A program made the position numbers and the translations under genes. A stretch of DNA of 24,697 nucleotides from CAYNYF01 sp964401385 (GTDB taxonomy: Bacteria > Planctomycetota > Phycisphaerae > SM23-33). Location: the NCBI GenBank assembly GCA_964401385.1, contig CAYNYF010000065.1, forward strand, positions 1 to 24,697. Direction: 5' to 3'. This document shows, piece by piece, positions 9,072-15,307 of the stretch. The notes beneath the pieces are model-generated. The model saw only the letters and a list, made by a program, of their open reading frames with translations, was not told where the DNA came from and ran no database searches. Positions within the stretch are counted from its first letter, which is position 1; the number at the start of each line of letters is the position of its first letter.

Positions 9072-10367
9072 ATGGACTATTTCGAATACAAGAGCCGCAG
9101 GCTGCACTGCGAGGGCGTGCCGGTCGAGGCGATCGCGTCGACCGTGGGAACGCCCGTGTACATCTACTCGGCGGCCACCCTCCGCCATCACTACCGGCGG
9201 ATGGCCGAGGCCTTCGCGCCGCTGGACCCGCTGATCTGCTTTTCCGTCAAGTCGCTTGCCAACGTCCACATCCTGCGGCTGCTGGGCGAGCAGGGCAGCG
9301 GCTTCGACGTGGTCAGCGGCGGGGAGCTGTTCCGCGCGCGCCAGGCCGGCGGCGAGCCGGACAAGATCGTCTTCGCCGGCGTGGGCAAGAGCGACCGGGA
9401 GATTCGCGAGGCCATCTCGGCCGGCATCCTGCTGTTCAACGTCGAGTCCGAGGCCGAGTTCGAGAACCTCTCCCGCTTGGCCGCGGCCGCGGGAAAGACA
9501 GTCCGGGCGGCGCTGCGAATCAACCCGGACGTGTACGACCCCAAGACCCACCGCCACACCGCCACCGGCAGGAAGGAGAGCAAGTTCGGCGTCGACATCG
9601 ACCGGGCGGTGGCCTTCTTCGAGGCCCACGGCCGGGACGACCACGCCCGGCTGGACACGATTCACTTTCACATCGGCTCGCCCATCTACTCGGCCGGGCC
9701 GTACGTCGAGGCCATCAACCGCTCGCTGGCGCTGATCGGGCAGTTGCGCGAGAAAGGTTTCGCCGTGACGACGCTGAACCTCGGCGGCGGCTTCGCGGCC
9801 GACTACGAGGAGGGCGCCTCGCCGCTGTCGGCCGATTACGCCGCCGAGATCGTGCCGCTGCTGAAGGGAAGCGGGCTGAGGGTCATCCTGGAGCCGGGCC
9901 GGCAGATCAGTTGCAACGCCGGCATCCTGCTTTCGCGCGTGCTGTACGTCAAGGCCGGCGGCCGGAAGCGCTTCGTCATCGTGGACGCGGCCATGACCGA
10001 CCTGCTCCGCCCCGGACTGTACGAGGCCGAGCATTTCGTGTATCCGGCCGGGCTGGGCGAGGGCGCGCCGGCGCCGCGGCGGCGGCTGGACTTTGCCCCG
10101 CCCGGGGCGGTGAAGGTGGACGTCGTCGGCGGCGTGTGCGAGTCGACCGACTTCCTCGCCCACGACCGCCTGCTGCCGCCGCTGGCCAAGGGCGATCTGT
10201 TGGCGGTCTTCTCGGCCGGAGCGTACGGCTTCGTCATGTCCAGCCAGTACAACTCCCGCCCGCGGGCCGCCGAGGTGCTCGTCGATGGGGACCACTGGCG
10301 GATCGTCCGCCGCAGGGAAACCTACCACGACCTGATCGAGTCGGAGCTGCTGGGCGAGGGCGACTGA
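9072..10367 (+). CDS. lysA: Diaminopimelate decarboxylase-type PLP enzyme, 431 aa
   Basis: This is a fold-III PLP decarboxylase, most like diaminopimelate decarboxylase, which makes L-lysine from meso-diaminopimelate in the cytoplasm. Motifs in order are the PLP lysine K60 in CFSVKSLANVHIL, GFDVVSGGEL, INPDVYDPKTHRHTATGRKESKFG, HFHIGSPI, the phosphate-binding glycines LNLGGGFAADY, EPGRQI, the catalytic cysteine motif CESTD (usually CESGD) and the late SAGAYGFVMSSQYNSRP motif. The length is typical. The Shine-Dalgarno is weak (GGGCGGG just before the ATG). The neighbours are not lysine genes, so a related role (ornithine- or carboxynorspermidine-type decarboxylase) is possible but less likely given the CES motif and the SQYNSRP ending. 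Confidence 0.9.
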   Translation: MDYFEYKSRRLHCEGVPVEAIASTVGTPVYIYSAATLRHHYRRMAEAFAPLDPLICFSVKSLANVHILRLLGEQGSGFDVVSGGELFRARQAGGEPDKIVFAGVGKSDREIREAISAGILLFNVESEAEFENLSRLAAAAGKTVRAALRINPDVYDPKTHRHTATGRKESKFGVDIDRAVAFFEAHGRDDHARLDTIHFHIGSPIYSAGPYVEAINRSLALIGQLREKGFAVTTLNLGGGFAADYEEGASPLSADYAAEIVPLLKGSGLRVILEPGRQISCNAGILLSRVLYVKAGGRKRFVIVDAAMTDLLRPGLYEAEHFVYPAGLGEGAPAPRRRLDFAPPGAVKVDVVGGVCESTDFLAHDRLLPPLAKGDLLAVFSAGAYGFVMSSQYNSRPRAAEVLVDGDHWRIVRRRETYHDLIESELLGEGD

Positions 10368-10453
10368 GCCACCCGCAGGAATCTTTGAACACTGCGCCCG
10401 CCCACGGTTTGCACGCGTCCCGACGAATGGGTCCACGCCTGCCCGCCATCCCT

Positions 10454-10483
10454 GCCCGCCTGCCCACTGATTTGCAGGCGGGC
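10454..10483. terminator. Inverted repeat between convergent genes, possible two-way terminator
   Basis: A perfect 10-bp stem (GCCCGCCTGC with GCAGGCGGGC) with a 10-base loop lies between the convergent lysA-like gene and the epimerase gene. There is no T-tract on either side, so it may instead be a member of the mobile CCTGCC-type hairpins seen at 14433-14457. Confidence 0.45.
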
Positions 10484-10514
10484 AAGCTGGCACGCATGTA
10501 ATTCGTGGAAGGTC

Positions 10515-11324
10515 TTAACGCTGGGTCAGGACCTGGCGGGCGAACTGCATGTTGGCCTTGGCGGCCGCGAGGGGATCGTCCGTGGCGGGGGTCTCCAGCA
10601 CGATCCAGCCTTCGTAGCTCATGGCCGCAATCGCGCTGGCGACCGCGGAAAAGTCCACGTCCCCCTCCCCCAGGGCCACGTTCCACTCCGGCGGCCGGCC
10701 GTCCTCGCCCAGCCGAACGTCCCGAAAGTGGATCTGGCAGATGTTGCCGGGGCCGAGGTCGCGCAGGAAAGTGGCCGGGTCCAGCCTCCGGACCAACGCC
10801 CAGCCGGTGTCGTAGCAGGCCTTGACGGACGGGTACGTCGACAGGTGCTCCAGCAGGTGCAACTGCTGGTTGACGTTCAGGGTGCATTCGATCCCAAGCG
10901 TCAGCCCGTCCTGCTCGGCCTCCTCGGCCAGCGGCGGCAGGGCCTCGACGACGCGGTCCAGCTCCGGGTCGGACTCAATGGCCGCCTTGCCGAGGAAGGG
11001 AAGGATCACGGTTTCGGCGCCGATGGCCTTGGTCGTGGCCAGGGCCCGGCGGATCAACCGAACCGCCGCCTCGGCCACGTTGGGCTTGCCGAACAGGGAC
11101 TCCGTCTGCGACAGCACCGCCAGGGCGATGCCGGGGACCTGAAGGGCGTACTGCTGCTTCCACTGAGCGACCTGGGCGACGGCCTCCGCGCTGAGCATCG
11201 CGTCGGCCTGCTTTTCGCTGGCGCAGGCCAGCTCGATGCCGTCGGCGGCGGCCTGGCTGGCAAGCTGGAACGACCTGCCCGGCTGGTCCGGGTCGAGCGA
11301 GGATTGCAGGATGCCCACGGGCAT
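10515..11324 (-). CDS. Sugar phosphate isomerase/epimerase (xylose isomerase-like TIM barrel), 269 aa
   Basis: This is a predicted cytoplasmic sugar epimerase or isomerase of the AP-endonuclease-2/xylose-isomerase-like superfamily. The E-D-H-E metal-ligand set of this group is visible: E146 in LGIECT, D172 in CYDTGWA, H199 in QIHFRDVR and E244 in IVLETP. The GEGDVDFSAV segment, common in hexulose epimerases, precedes the last ligand. The length is normal. The start has GAGGGG six bases upstream of ATG 11324. It is the last gene of a minus-strand operon, after a cupin and a very short ORF whose stop lies 10 bases away. Possible roles include inositol or rare-sugar catabolism; the substrate is not determined. 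Confidence 0.85.
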   Translation of the reverse strand: MPVGILQSSLDPDQPGRSFQLASQAAADGIELACASEKQADAMLSAEAVAQVAQWKQQYALQVPGIALAVLSQTESLFGKPNVAEAAVRLIRRALATTKAIGAETVILPFLGKAAIESDPELDRVVEALPPLAEEAEQDGLTLGIECTLNVNQQLHLLEHLSTYPSVKACYDTGWALVRRLDPATFLRDLGPGNICQIHFRDVRLGEDGRPPEWNVALGEGDVDFSAVASAIAAMSYEGWIVLETPATDDPLAAAKANMQFARQVLTQR

Positions 11325-11334
11325 GTTGGTCCCC

Positions 11335-11478
11335 TCAGTCCTGCTTGGCGGCGACAGTGATCTTGGTGTCGGCTTTGACGGCGGCCAGGGCCTCGGCCAT
11401 CCGCCGGGCCGTGGCGCTGTCGTTCAGCTCCGCCGTCAGCGTAAGTGAACCTGCCGAGATTGTGATGCTGGTGCTCAA
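11335..11478 (-). CDS. Very short cyclophilin-like ORF, 47 aa, TTG start
   Basis: An open frame between the cupin and epimerase genes encodes STSITISAGSLTLTAEL, then NDSATARRMAEALAAV and a short polar tail ending AAKQD. The start resembles the first strand and helix of bacterial cyclophilin-like fold proteins (pattern T-L-T-A-x-L-N-D-T-A-T-A). The usual remainder, about 70 residues, is missing. No ATG is available. TTG 11476-11478 is the best start, with GGAG about 12 bases upstream, but the frame is also open further upstream into the cupin gene. Operon spacing (10 bases to the next start) favours a real gene. It could equally be a truncated remnant. Confidence 0.45.
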   Translation of the reverse strand: MSTSITISAGSLTLTAELNDSATARRMAEALAAVKADTKITVAAKQD

Positions 11479-11506
11479 GGTTTTCCGCCGCTCCGATCCG
11501 GCCTCT

Positions 11507-11809
11507 TCAGGATTGCTTGGTAACGGCCAGGCAGATCAGGCGCTGTTCGGACGAATTGATGACGGCGTGCGGGCCGCCGTTCCCGCAGGCGGCCAGTTTG
11601 CCCATGGCAATCGGTCCGCCCTCTTTTCCGGCCCTAACGTCGCCGCTGCCGGCAATCACATAGTAGGCGCACTTATCCTCGGAGGAAAGCTCCTGACCCG
11701 GCTCCAGGCAGATCAGCTCGCAGGCCAGGCCGGCGAACTTGTAGAGCTGCACGCGCTGTGGGCGGGCTGAACTGAACCGAACCTTCGCGATGGCATTGAC
11801 GATGTCCAT
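11507..11809 (-). CDS. Cupin-domain protein, 100 aa
   Basis: This is a small single-domain cupin, probably cytoplasmic, with the two cupin half-motifs recognisable as LICLEPGQELSSEDKCAYYVIAGSGDV and GKLAACGNGGPHAVINSS. The first motif lacks the usual paired histidines; the second keeps one (PHAVIN). Metal binding may therefore be reduced, and a sensing or binding role is possible. ATG 11809 (MDIVNAIAKVRFSS) is chosen; the frame is open further upstream but that extension is proline-rich. It heads a minus-strand operon with the short ORF and the TIM-barrel epimerase. A possible promoter lies at 11885-11913. Confidence 0.75.
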   Translation of the reverse strand: MDIVNAIAKVRFSSARPQRVQLYKFAGLACELICLEPGQELSSEDKCAYYVIAGSGDVRAGKEGGPIAMGKLAACGNGGPHAVINSSEQRLICLAVTKQS

Positions 11810-11884
11810 GGGAATACCCGAAAGCCATTGGCCAGCGCCGCCCGGTTGCGGGGCGAGCGGCGGCCGCAACCCGAACTCGCATAG

Positions 11885-11913
11885 TATGTATCGGCCAATC
11901 CGGGCCTCGGCAA
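11885..11913 (-). promoter_or_regulatory. Possible promoter for the cupin operon
   Basis: On the minus strand TTGCCG (11908-11913), a 17-base spacer and TACATA (11885-11890) form a moderate sigma-70-type match. The leader to ATG 11809 would be about 70 bases. It lies in the divergent region shared with the zinc-ribbon gene. Confidence 0.35.
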
Positions 11914-12102
11914 CAGTGAATGTCCGGATTGCCGGAGGAGCACGGAACGAGGGCGTCGCCGGCGGCGAATTCAATACCGTTTCGGCGCGGCGCGGTATAG
12001 ACTGACAGCAGAGGGAAGCCCCGACGGTACACTCAGGACGGCGGCCGGTTGCCAGCGCGAAGCCTCGCCCGCCCGGCTCCGCCCGGCACGCGGGAGTTGG
12101 AA

Positions 12103-13647
12103 GTGGAAGTACTCTGCGGCGGTTGTGGCAAGACGCTGACGGTCGAGGAGAGCTTCGCCGGAGGCGAAATCCACTGTCCCCATTGCGGGCGCGTCATCCG
12201 CGTGCCCGCGATGGACGATCCGGCCGCGCCCGCAGACGAGCAAGAGCTGCTCACCCCGCTGACCCCGGAGGACGAGTTCGCCAACGAGTTCGTCACCAAG
12301 GCGCGGCTGGCGCTGAAGAAGAGGCTGTTGCTGGCGTGCGGGGCCTGCGGGCAGCGGCTGACGGTCAAGCAGAGCCTGGCCGGGCGCACGGCACGGTGTC
12401 CGGTCTGCGGCGGGCAGATTCATATTCCCGCTCCGAGCATCTACGAACAGCCGGAGGAACTGGAGAAGCTCGGCCCCCATGCCGAGGACCCGACCGAGGT
12501 GCTGGATCTGGGCGGGTCGGCCTCGCCCGCGTCGGAGGTTCACGGAGCTCCGGCCGAGGTGATCGCCGAGGCGGCCTCCGGCGCCGAGGCCGGGGCCTCG
12601 CCCCCGGCCGCGCCCGCTGTCGCGCGTCCGCCCGTGGCCCGGACCGTGCCCCGGCGGATCCTCCGGCGGAAGCCGCCGCGCAGGCGCGCCAAGCGCGTGG
12701 TGATACTGGCGGCCTTTGTTCTGCTGGCGGTCGGCTTGGCCTGGCTGGGTGGCACGATCGTTGGATTGGTGCGGCAACGCCCGGGCACCGGCCAGCCGCA
12801 ACACCCGCCCGGGGAAGGTCACGCCGAGGTCCCCGAGCCTCGTCGGCCGGCATCGCCGCCGGCTAGGCCGGCCCCCGCGCCCAAACCGGCCTGGACGCAA
12901 GGCACGTCGCCCGACGACACTCAGCCGCCGCCCACGGCCGTTGTCAGGGCGGGCGCGCTGCGCGTCTTGGCGGCCGAGCTGGCGGTGCTGGGCGGGGACG
13001 GTTTCGTGCCGGCGCCGCTGGGAAAGGCGTTCCTGACCGTTGACGTTCGCATCTCGGCCGGGCCCGAGCCGGTAAAGCTCGACACTGCCGGCCGGGCCAT
13101 CGCCCTGCGCACGCGCGACGGCGATACCCGGCCGTTGGGCTTGCCGGCGGCCGAGGGGCTGATCCCCACGCCCGCCCGGGCCGGAACCATCGTCGTGCCG
13201 GCCAACGCCACCCGAGAGGCTTCCCTCGTGTTCCTTGTGCCGGAAGCCTTCACCCGCGGAACGTTGCAGATCGCCGGACTAGGCGAGGTCGAGCTCGCGA
13301 TGCTGCCCATCCTGCATCTGTCCCCGGCCGGGGATGTTGTCGGCGAGTGGGCCGAGGCCGGGCGATATCTCAAGCTCGGCTTCGACGATCCGGTCATGGA
13401 GCACGTGCGGACCGCACCGAAGCTCAAGCTGATCGTCGCGGCCGCGGGGCAGTCCTTTACGCTCGCCCTCCTGCCCATGTCGCTGCACGGTCAGGCGCGA
13501 TTTATCGGCGACGGGACCTACGCCTTTGCCGTGAACTCCGGCTCTCGCAGCCTCACCTGGCACCTCCGCCTGGCCGCCCAGGGCAAGCGCCTGATCCTGT
13601 ACCTCGCCGACAAGCCGTACCACCAGGTGGTCTTCCAGAGGCAGTAG
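12103..13647 (+). CDS. Double zinc-ribbon, single-pass membrane protein, 514 aa
   Basis: The protein begins with two CxxC...CxxC zinc ribbons: C5, C8, C25 and C28 (LCGGCGKTLTV...CPHCG), then C79, C82, C99 and C102 (ACGACGQRLTV...CPVCG). A charged and then alanine/proline-rich linker follows, and a strongly basic stretch (about 183-198, RRILRRKPPRRRAKR). Next comes one transmembrane helix (about 199-223), a second proline-rich linker, and a beta-rich C-terminal domain of about 230 residues. By the positive-inside rule the ribbons are cytoplasmic and the C-terminal domain is outside. GTG 12103 is chosen because GGGAG lies 6 bases upstream and the first ribbon then starts at once. This architecture is common in Planctomycetota. 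Function unknown; sensing or envelope organisation are guesses. Confidence 0.78.
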   Translation: MEVLCGGCGKTLTVEESFAGGEIHCPHCGRVIRVPAMDDPAAPADEQELLTPLTPEDEFANEFVTKARLALKKRLLLACGACGQRLTVKQSLAGRTARCPVCGGQIHIPAPSIYEQPEELEKLGPHAEDPTEVLDLGGSASPASEVHGAPAEVIAEAASGAEAGASPPAAPAVARPPVARTVPRRILRRKPPRRRAKRVVILAAFVLLAVGLAWLGGTIVGLVRQRPGTGQPQHPPGEGHAEVPEPRRPASPPARPAPAPKPAWTQGTSPDDTQPPPTAVVRAGALRVLAAELAVLGGDGFVPAPLGKAFLTVDVRISAGPEPVKLDTAGRAIALRTRDGDTRPLGLPAAEGLIPTPARAGTIVVPANATREASLVFLVPEAFTRGTLQIAGLGEVELAMLPILHLSPAGDVVGEWAEAGRYLKLGFDDPVMEHVRTAPKLKLIVAAAGQSFTLALLPMSLHGQARFIGDGTYAFAVNSGSRSLTWHLRLAAQGKRLILYLADKPYHQVVFQRQ

Positions 13648-13674
13648 GCCGATCCGGCGCCGCCGGCGTCGAGC

Positions 13675-13708
13675 GGCAGCCTCGGCTGCCCGGCAACCTA
13701 CCTTTTCC
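13675..13708 (+). terminator. Possible terminator of the zinc-ribbon gene
   Basis: A 7-bp perfect stem (GGCAGCC with GGCTGCC, 13675-13690) is followed, after a gap, by pyrimidine-rich sequence with TTTT near 13703. The T-tract is too far for a classic terminator, so the call is weak. Confidence 0.3.
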
Positions 13709-13746
13709 CTTTCAAGCCGCGGACAACGCGAACAACAGAGATGTAC

Positions 13747-13816
13747 GGCGGGGCTACCGCCCCGCCGCCCCGCGAGCCAAGCCTTCGGGAAAGCTTCCGC
13801 GGGGCAGTAGCCCCGC
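13747..13816. repeat. Pair of GC-rich hairpins with related stems
   Basis: GGCGGGGC-TACC-GCCCCGCC (13747-13766) and GCGGGGC-AGTA-GCCCCGC (13799-13816) are two perfect hairpins with 4-base loops. Their sequences are related (GGGGC plus TA plus GCCCC), so they look like two copies of one small palindromic element. Confidence 0.6.
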
Positions 13817-13835
13817 CCTACTCGCTTTTCGCCCT

Positions 13836-14039
13836 CGCGCGATTGGTTCCCTCGCACGCTCAAGTCGGTAGGGTGGCTGCTTGCAGCCACGCGTCATGGA
13901 ATGACATATCGCGCAACGGTCCCCGGTGAGAAAACAATTTGCGTGCGTGCAAGCACGCACCCTACGCCCGGCCTCCATGCCGGCGCCGGGCGAGACAATT
14001 GTGTCGCCCCCGCGCGATTGACTCCCTCGCACGCTCAAG
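13836..14039. repeat. 29-bp direct repeat (two copies) enclosing an inverted palindrome pair
   Basis: The 29-bp segments 13836-13864 and 14011-14039 (both start CGCGCGATTG and end ACGCTCAAG) differ at two positions. Between them lie two perfect 8-bp stem palindromes, GTGGCTGC-TT-GCAGCCAC (13873-13890) and GTGCGTGC-AA-GCACGCAC (13943-13960). Each carries a TAGGGTG or CACCCTA flank, and they face each other in opposite orientation. Confidence 0.65.
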
Positions 14040-14059
14040 CACACCGCAGCTTGAGCGTG
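14030..14059. repeat. 11-bp perfect stem hairpin
   Basis: CACGCTCAAGC (14030-14040) pairs perfectly with GCTTGAGCGTG (14049-14059) across an 8-base loop. It overlaps the end of the second 29-bp repeat copy. There is no T-tract, so it is more likely a repeat element than a terminator. Confidence 0.55.
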
Positions 14060-14063
14060 GCAC

Positions 14064-14213
14064 CATGCGAAAGCGCATGCGCGCGCATATGTGAACCCTC
14101 CGGCCGGGGAAGTTGGGTTTTCTCAAGATTTTTTATCCCTCGCGGCCGGCGTGCCTTCGGCCCATCAGCCCCGCGCATGCGAAAGCGTTTGCGCGCGCAT
14201 ACGTGAACGCTCC
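14064..14213. repeat. 38-bp imperfect direct repeat (two copies)
   Basis: Segments 14064-14101 and 14176-14213 share 34 of 38 positions. Both start CATGCGAAAGCG and continue through GCGCGCGCAT to GTGAAC. The first copy contains a perfect hairpin, CATGCG-AAAG-CGCATG; the second has substitutions in that stem. Confidence 0.6.
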
Positions 14214-14266
14214 CGGTAAGTACGGAGGGCGCGGATTGCGCGCCCCGACGCTCTTTGAAAAGTGCA

Positions 14267-14350
14267 GAGGACAGGGAATAGGGACCAGGCACCAGGGACC
14301 AGGGAACAGCAGAAGCGGAACCCGGAACCGGGAACACGGAACCCGGACGG
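14267..14350. repeat. Heptamer array A (12 units of 7 bp)
   Basis: Twelve consecutive 7-bp units stay in phase from 14267 to 14350. Examples are gggaata, gggacca, ggcacca, gggaaca, cggaacc and cggaacc. The consensus is SGGAMYM. Units vary in two to four positions but the period does not slip. Confidence 0.75.
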
Positions 14351-14384
14351 CGAAAAATACGAAACAAAGCCAATCCGGCCGTCT

Positions 14385-14476
14385 GGGCAAAGTAGGCAAA
14401 AGACAGGGACTAGGGACCAGGGAATAGGCCTGCCTGCCTACCGCGCAGGTAGGCAGGGAATAGGGAGCAGCAACGG
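14385..14476. repeat. Heptamer array A' interrupted by a hairpin
   Basis: Units gggcaaa, gtaggca, aaagaca, gggacta, gggacca and gggaata run from 14385 to 14426. A hairpin (14433-14457) intervenes, and heptamers resume with gggaata (14456-14462), gggagca and gcaacgg. The hairpin has a perfect 10-bp stem (CCTGCCTACC with GGTAGGCAGG) and the 5-base loop GCGCA. The unit gggaata stands on both sides of it. Confidence 0.7.
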
Positions 14477-14570
14477 CAAAGGCCGAGCCCGGACGTGAAC
14501 GAAGAATGAAGGTTATCGGACGTTCAAATCCACAAGGCGGTGCGGCCCAATGGTGTGTGGATTTAGGCCC

Positions 14571-14700
14571 CGTTGCGAAACTTTGCGAAACTTTGCGAAT
14601 CGTTGCGAATCTTTGCGAATCGTTGCGAATCGTTGCGTTTCTTTGCGAACCTACCTGCCCGGGCAGCCGCGCCCGGCCAAGCAGGCAAGTCTTTGCGTTT
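14571..14700. repeat. Decamer array B (9 units of 10 bp) with a 40-bp insertion
   Basis: Eight in-phase 10-bp units (cgttgcgaaa, ctttgcgaaa, ctttgcgaat, cgttgcgaat and so on) fill 14571-14650; the consensus is CKTTGCGAAW. A 40-bp GC-rich block (14651-14690, starting CTACCTGCCC) follows. Then one more unit, ctttgcgttt (14691-14700), appears in the same phase. Heptamer-type sequence (gggaccagg) starts directly after it. Confidence 0.75.
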
Positions 14701-14717
14701 GGGACCAGGCAACACAG

Positions 14718-14750
14718 GGTGGCATGCTTCTGCTGCAGAAGCATGGCACC
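14718..14750. repeat. Long palindrome
   Basis: An 11-bp perfect stem, CATGCTTCTGC with GCAGAAGCATG around a single central base (14723-14745), extends by a further four pairs (GGTG with CACC) after one G-G mismatch. It is a strong hairpin or cruciform candidate inside the repeat island. Confidence 0.65.
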
Positions 14751-14777
14751 AACGGGCAAGCCTACTCCGCCGACTTG

Positions 14778-14803
14778 TCCGGCGTAGCTTCAGCGGAGCC
14801 GGA
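14778..14803. repeat. Short imperfect hairpin
   Basis: TCCGGC (14778-14783) pairs with GCCGGA (14798-14803) around GTAGCTTCAGCGGA, in which AGCTT adds to the loop structure. It has the size and style of the compact palindromic elements elsewhere in this island. Confidence 0.4.
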
Positions 14804-14845
14804 AGCCGAGTCGCTTCGGCTGCGAAGGTTGGACGGGCAACAGGA

Positions 14846-14956
14846 AGACCGTGGGACCGGAAGACCGGAATGCCGTGGGACCGGAAAAACCGGAACCAGG
14901 AGGCCGGAACACGGAACGGCAACAGATAGGGAATAGGGACTTGGGACTTGGGACTA
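14846..14956. repeat. Heptamer array C
   Basis: This block repeats the words of array A: cggaacc, cggaaca, cggaacg, then gggaata, gggactt, gggactt, gggacta (14929-14956 in exact 7-bp phase). The first half (14846-14890) repeats a longer motif containing CCGTGGGACCGGAA twice, 24 bp apart. Confidence 0.65.
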
Positions 14957-15020
14957 ACAACGGCAACAACTGCCGGACACGGACCCCGGCCGTCTGGGGA
15001 AGATAGGCAAGATAGAGAAC

Positions 15021-15060
15021 GCGAATGCGGCGAATTACTACGAATGCGCGCGAATGAAAG
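15021..15060. repeat. Decamer array E (CGAAT at 10-bp spacing)
   Basis: CGAAT occurs at 15022, 15031, 15041 and 15051, that is at 9-, 10- and 10-bp spacing. The units are cgaattacta, cgaatgcgcg and cgaatgaaag. The CGAA core is shared with decamer arrays B and D. Confidence 0.6.
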
Positions 15061-15110
15061 AGAAGAAACAGCAAAGCCTTTTTGGAAAAAGACTTCCGGA
15101 TTTCGGGTCC

Positions 15111-15210
15111 GTTCCGAACGGTTCCCAATGGTACTCAATGGTACTCAATGGTATCGAATGGTACTCAACGGTACTCAACGGTTGCGAATGGTTGCGAACG
15201 GTATCGTTCC
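15111..15210. repeat. Decamer array D (10 units of 10 bp)
   Basis: Ten in-phase units include gttccgaacg, gttcccaatg, gtactcaatg (twice), gtatcgaatg, gtactcaacg (twice), gttgcgaatg and gttgcgaacg, ending gtatcgttcc. The consensus is GKWYCRAAYG. Two or three alternatives occur at each variable position, in different combinations per unit. Confidence 0.8.
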
Positions 15211-15307
15211 TACCCGCCCGGCTGACGACGTCCGTCCAGGCAGGAGGCCAACCGGCGTGCGGAGGCAAAGGAGGTGCCAGTCGACAAACGCAACGAGCAT
15301 CGCAAGC

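Larger units (their letters stand above)
13648..15307. other. 1.66-kb gene-free region of hairpins and degenerate repeat arrays
   Basis: No reading frame here has a ribosome site plus protein-like composition; the long open frames are by-products of the repeats. The first part (13675-14213) is dense in palindromes and imperfect direct repeats. The second part (14267-15210) is made of tandem arrays with fixed periods of 7 and 10 bp, interrupted by compact hairpins. Individual arrays and hairpins are listed separately. Confidence 0.75.

Noticed and set aside
8820..10493. Long minus-strand frame opposite the lysA-like gene
   Set aside because: The opposite strand encodes a clear decarboxylase with all motifs. 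The antisense product is low-complexity Arg/Ala/Gly/Val-rich sequence.
14267..15210. CRISPR array
   Set aside because: Units are 7 or 10 bp, contiguous and degenerate. There are no 20-40 bp spacers between identical repeats and no cas genes.
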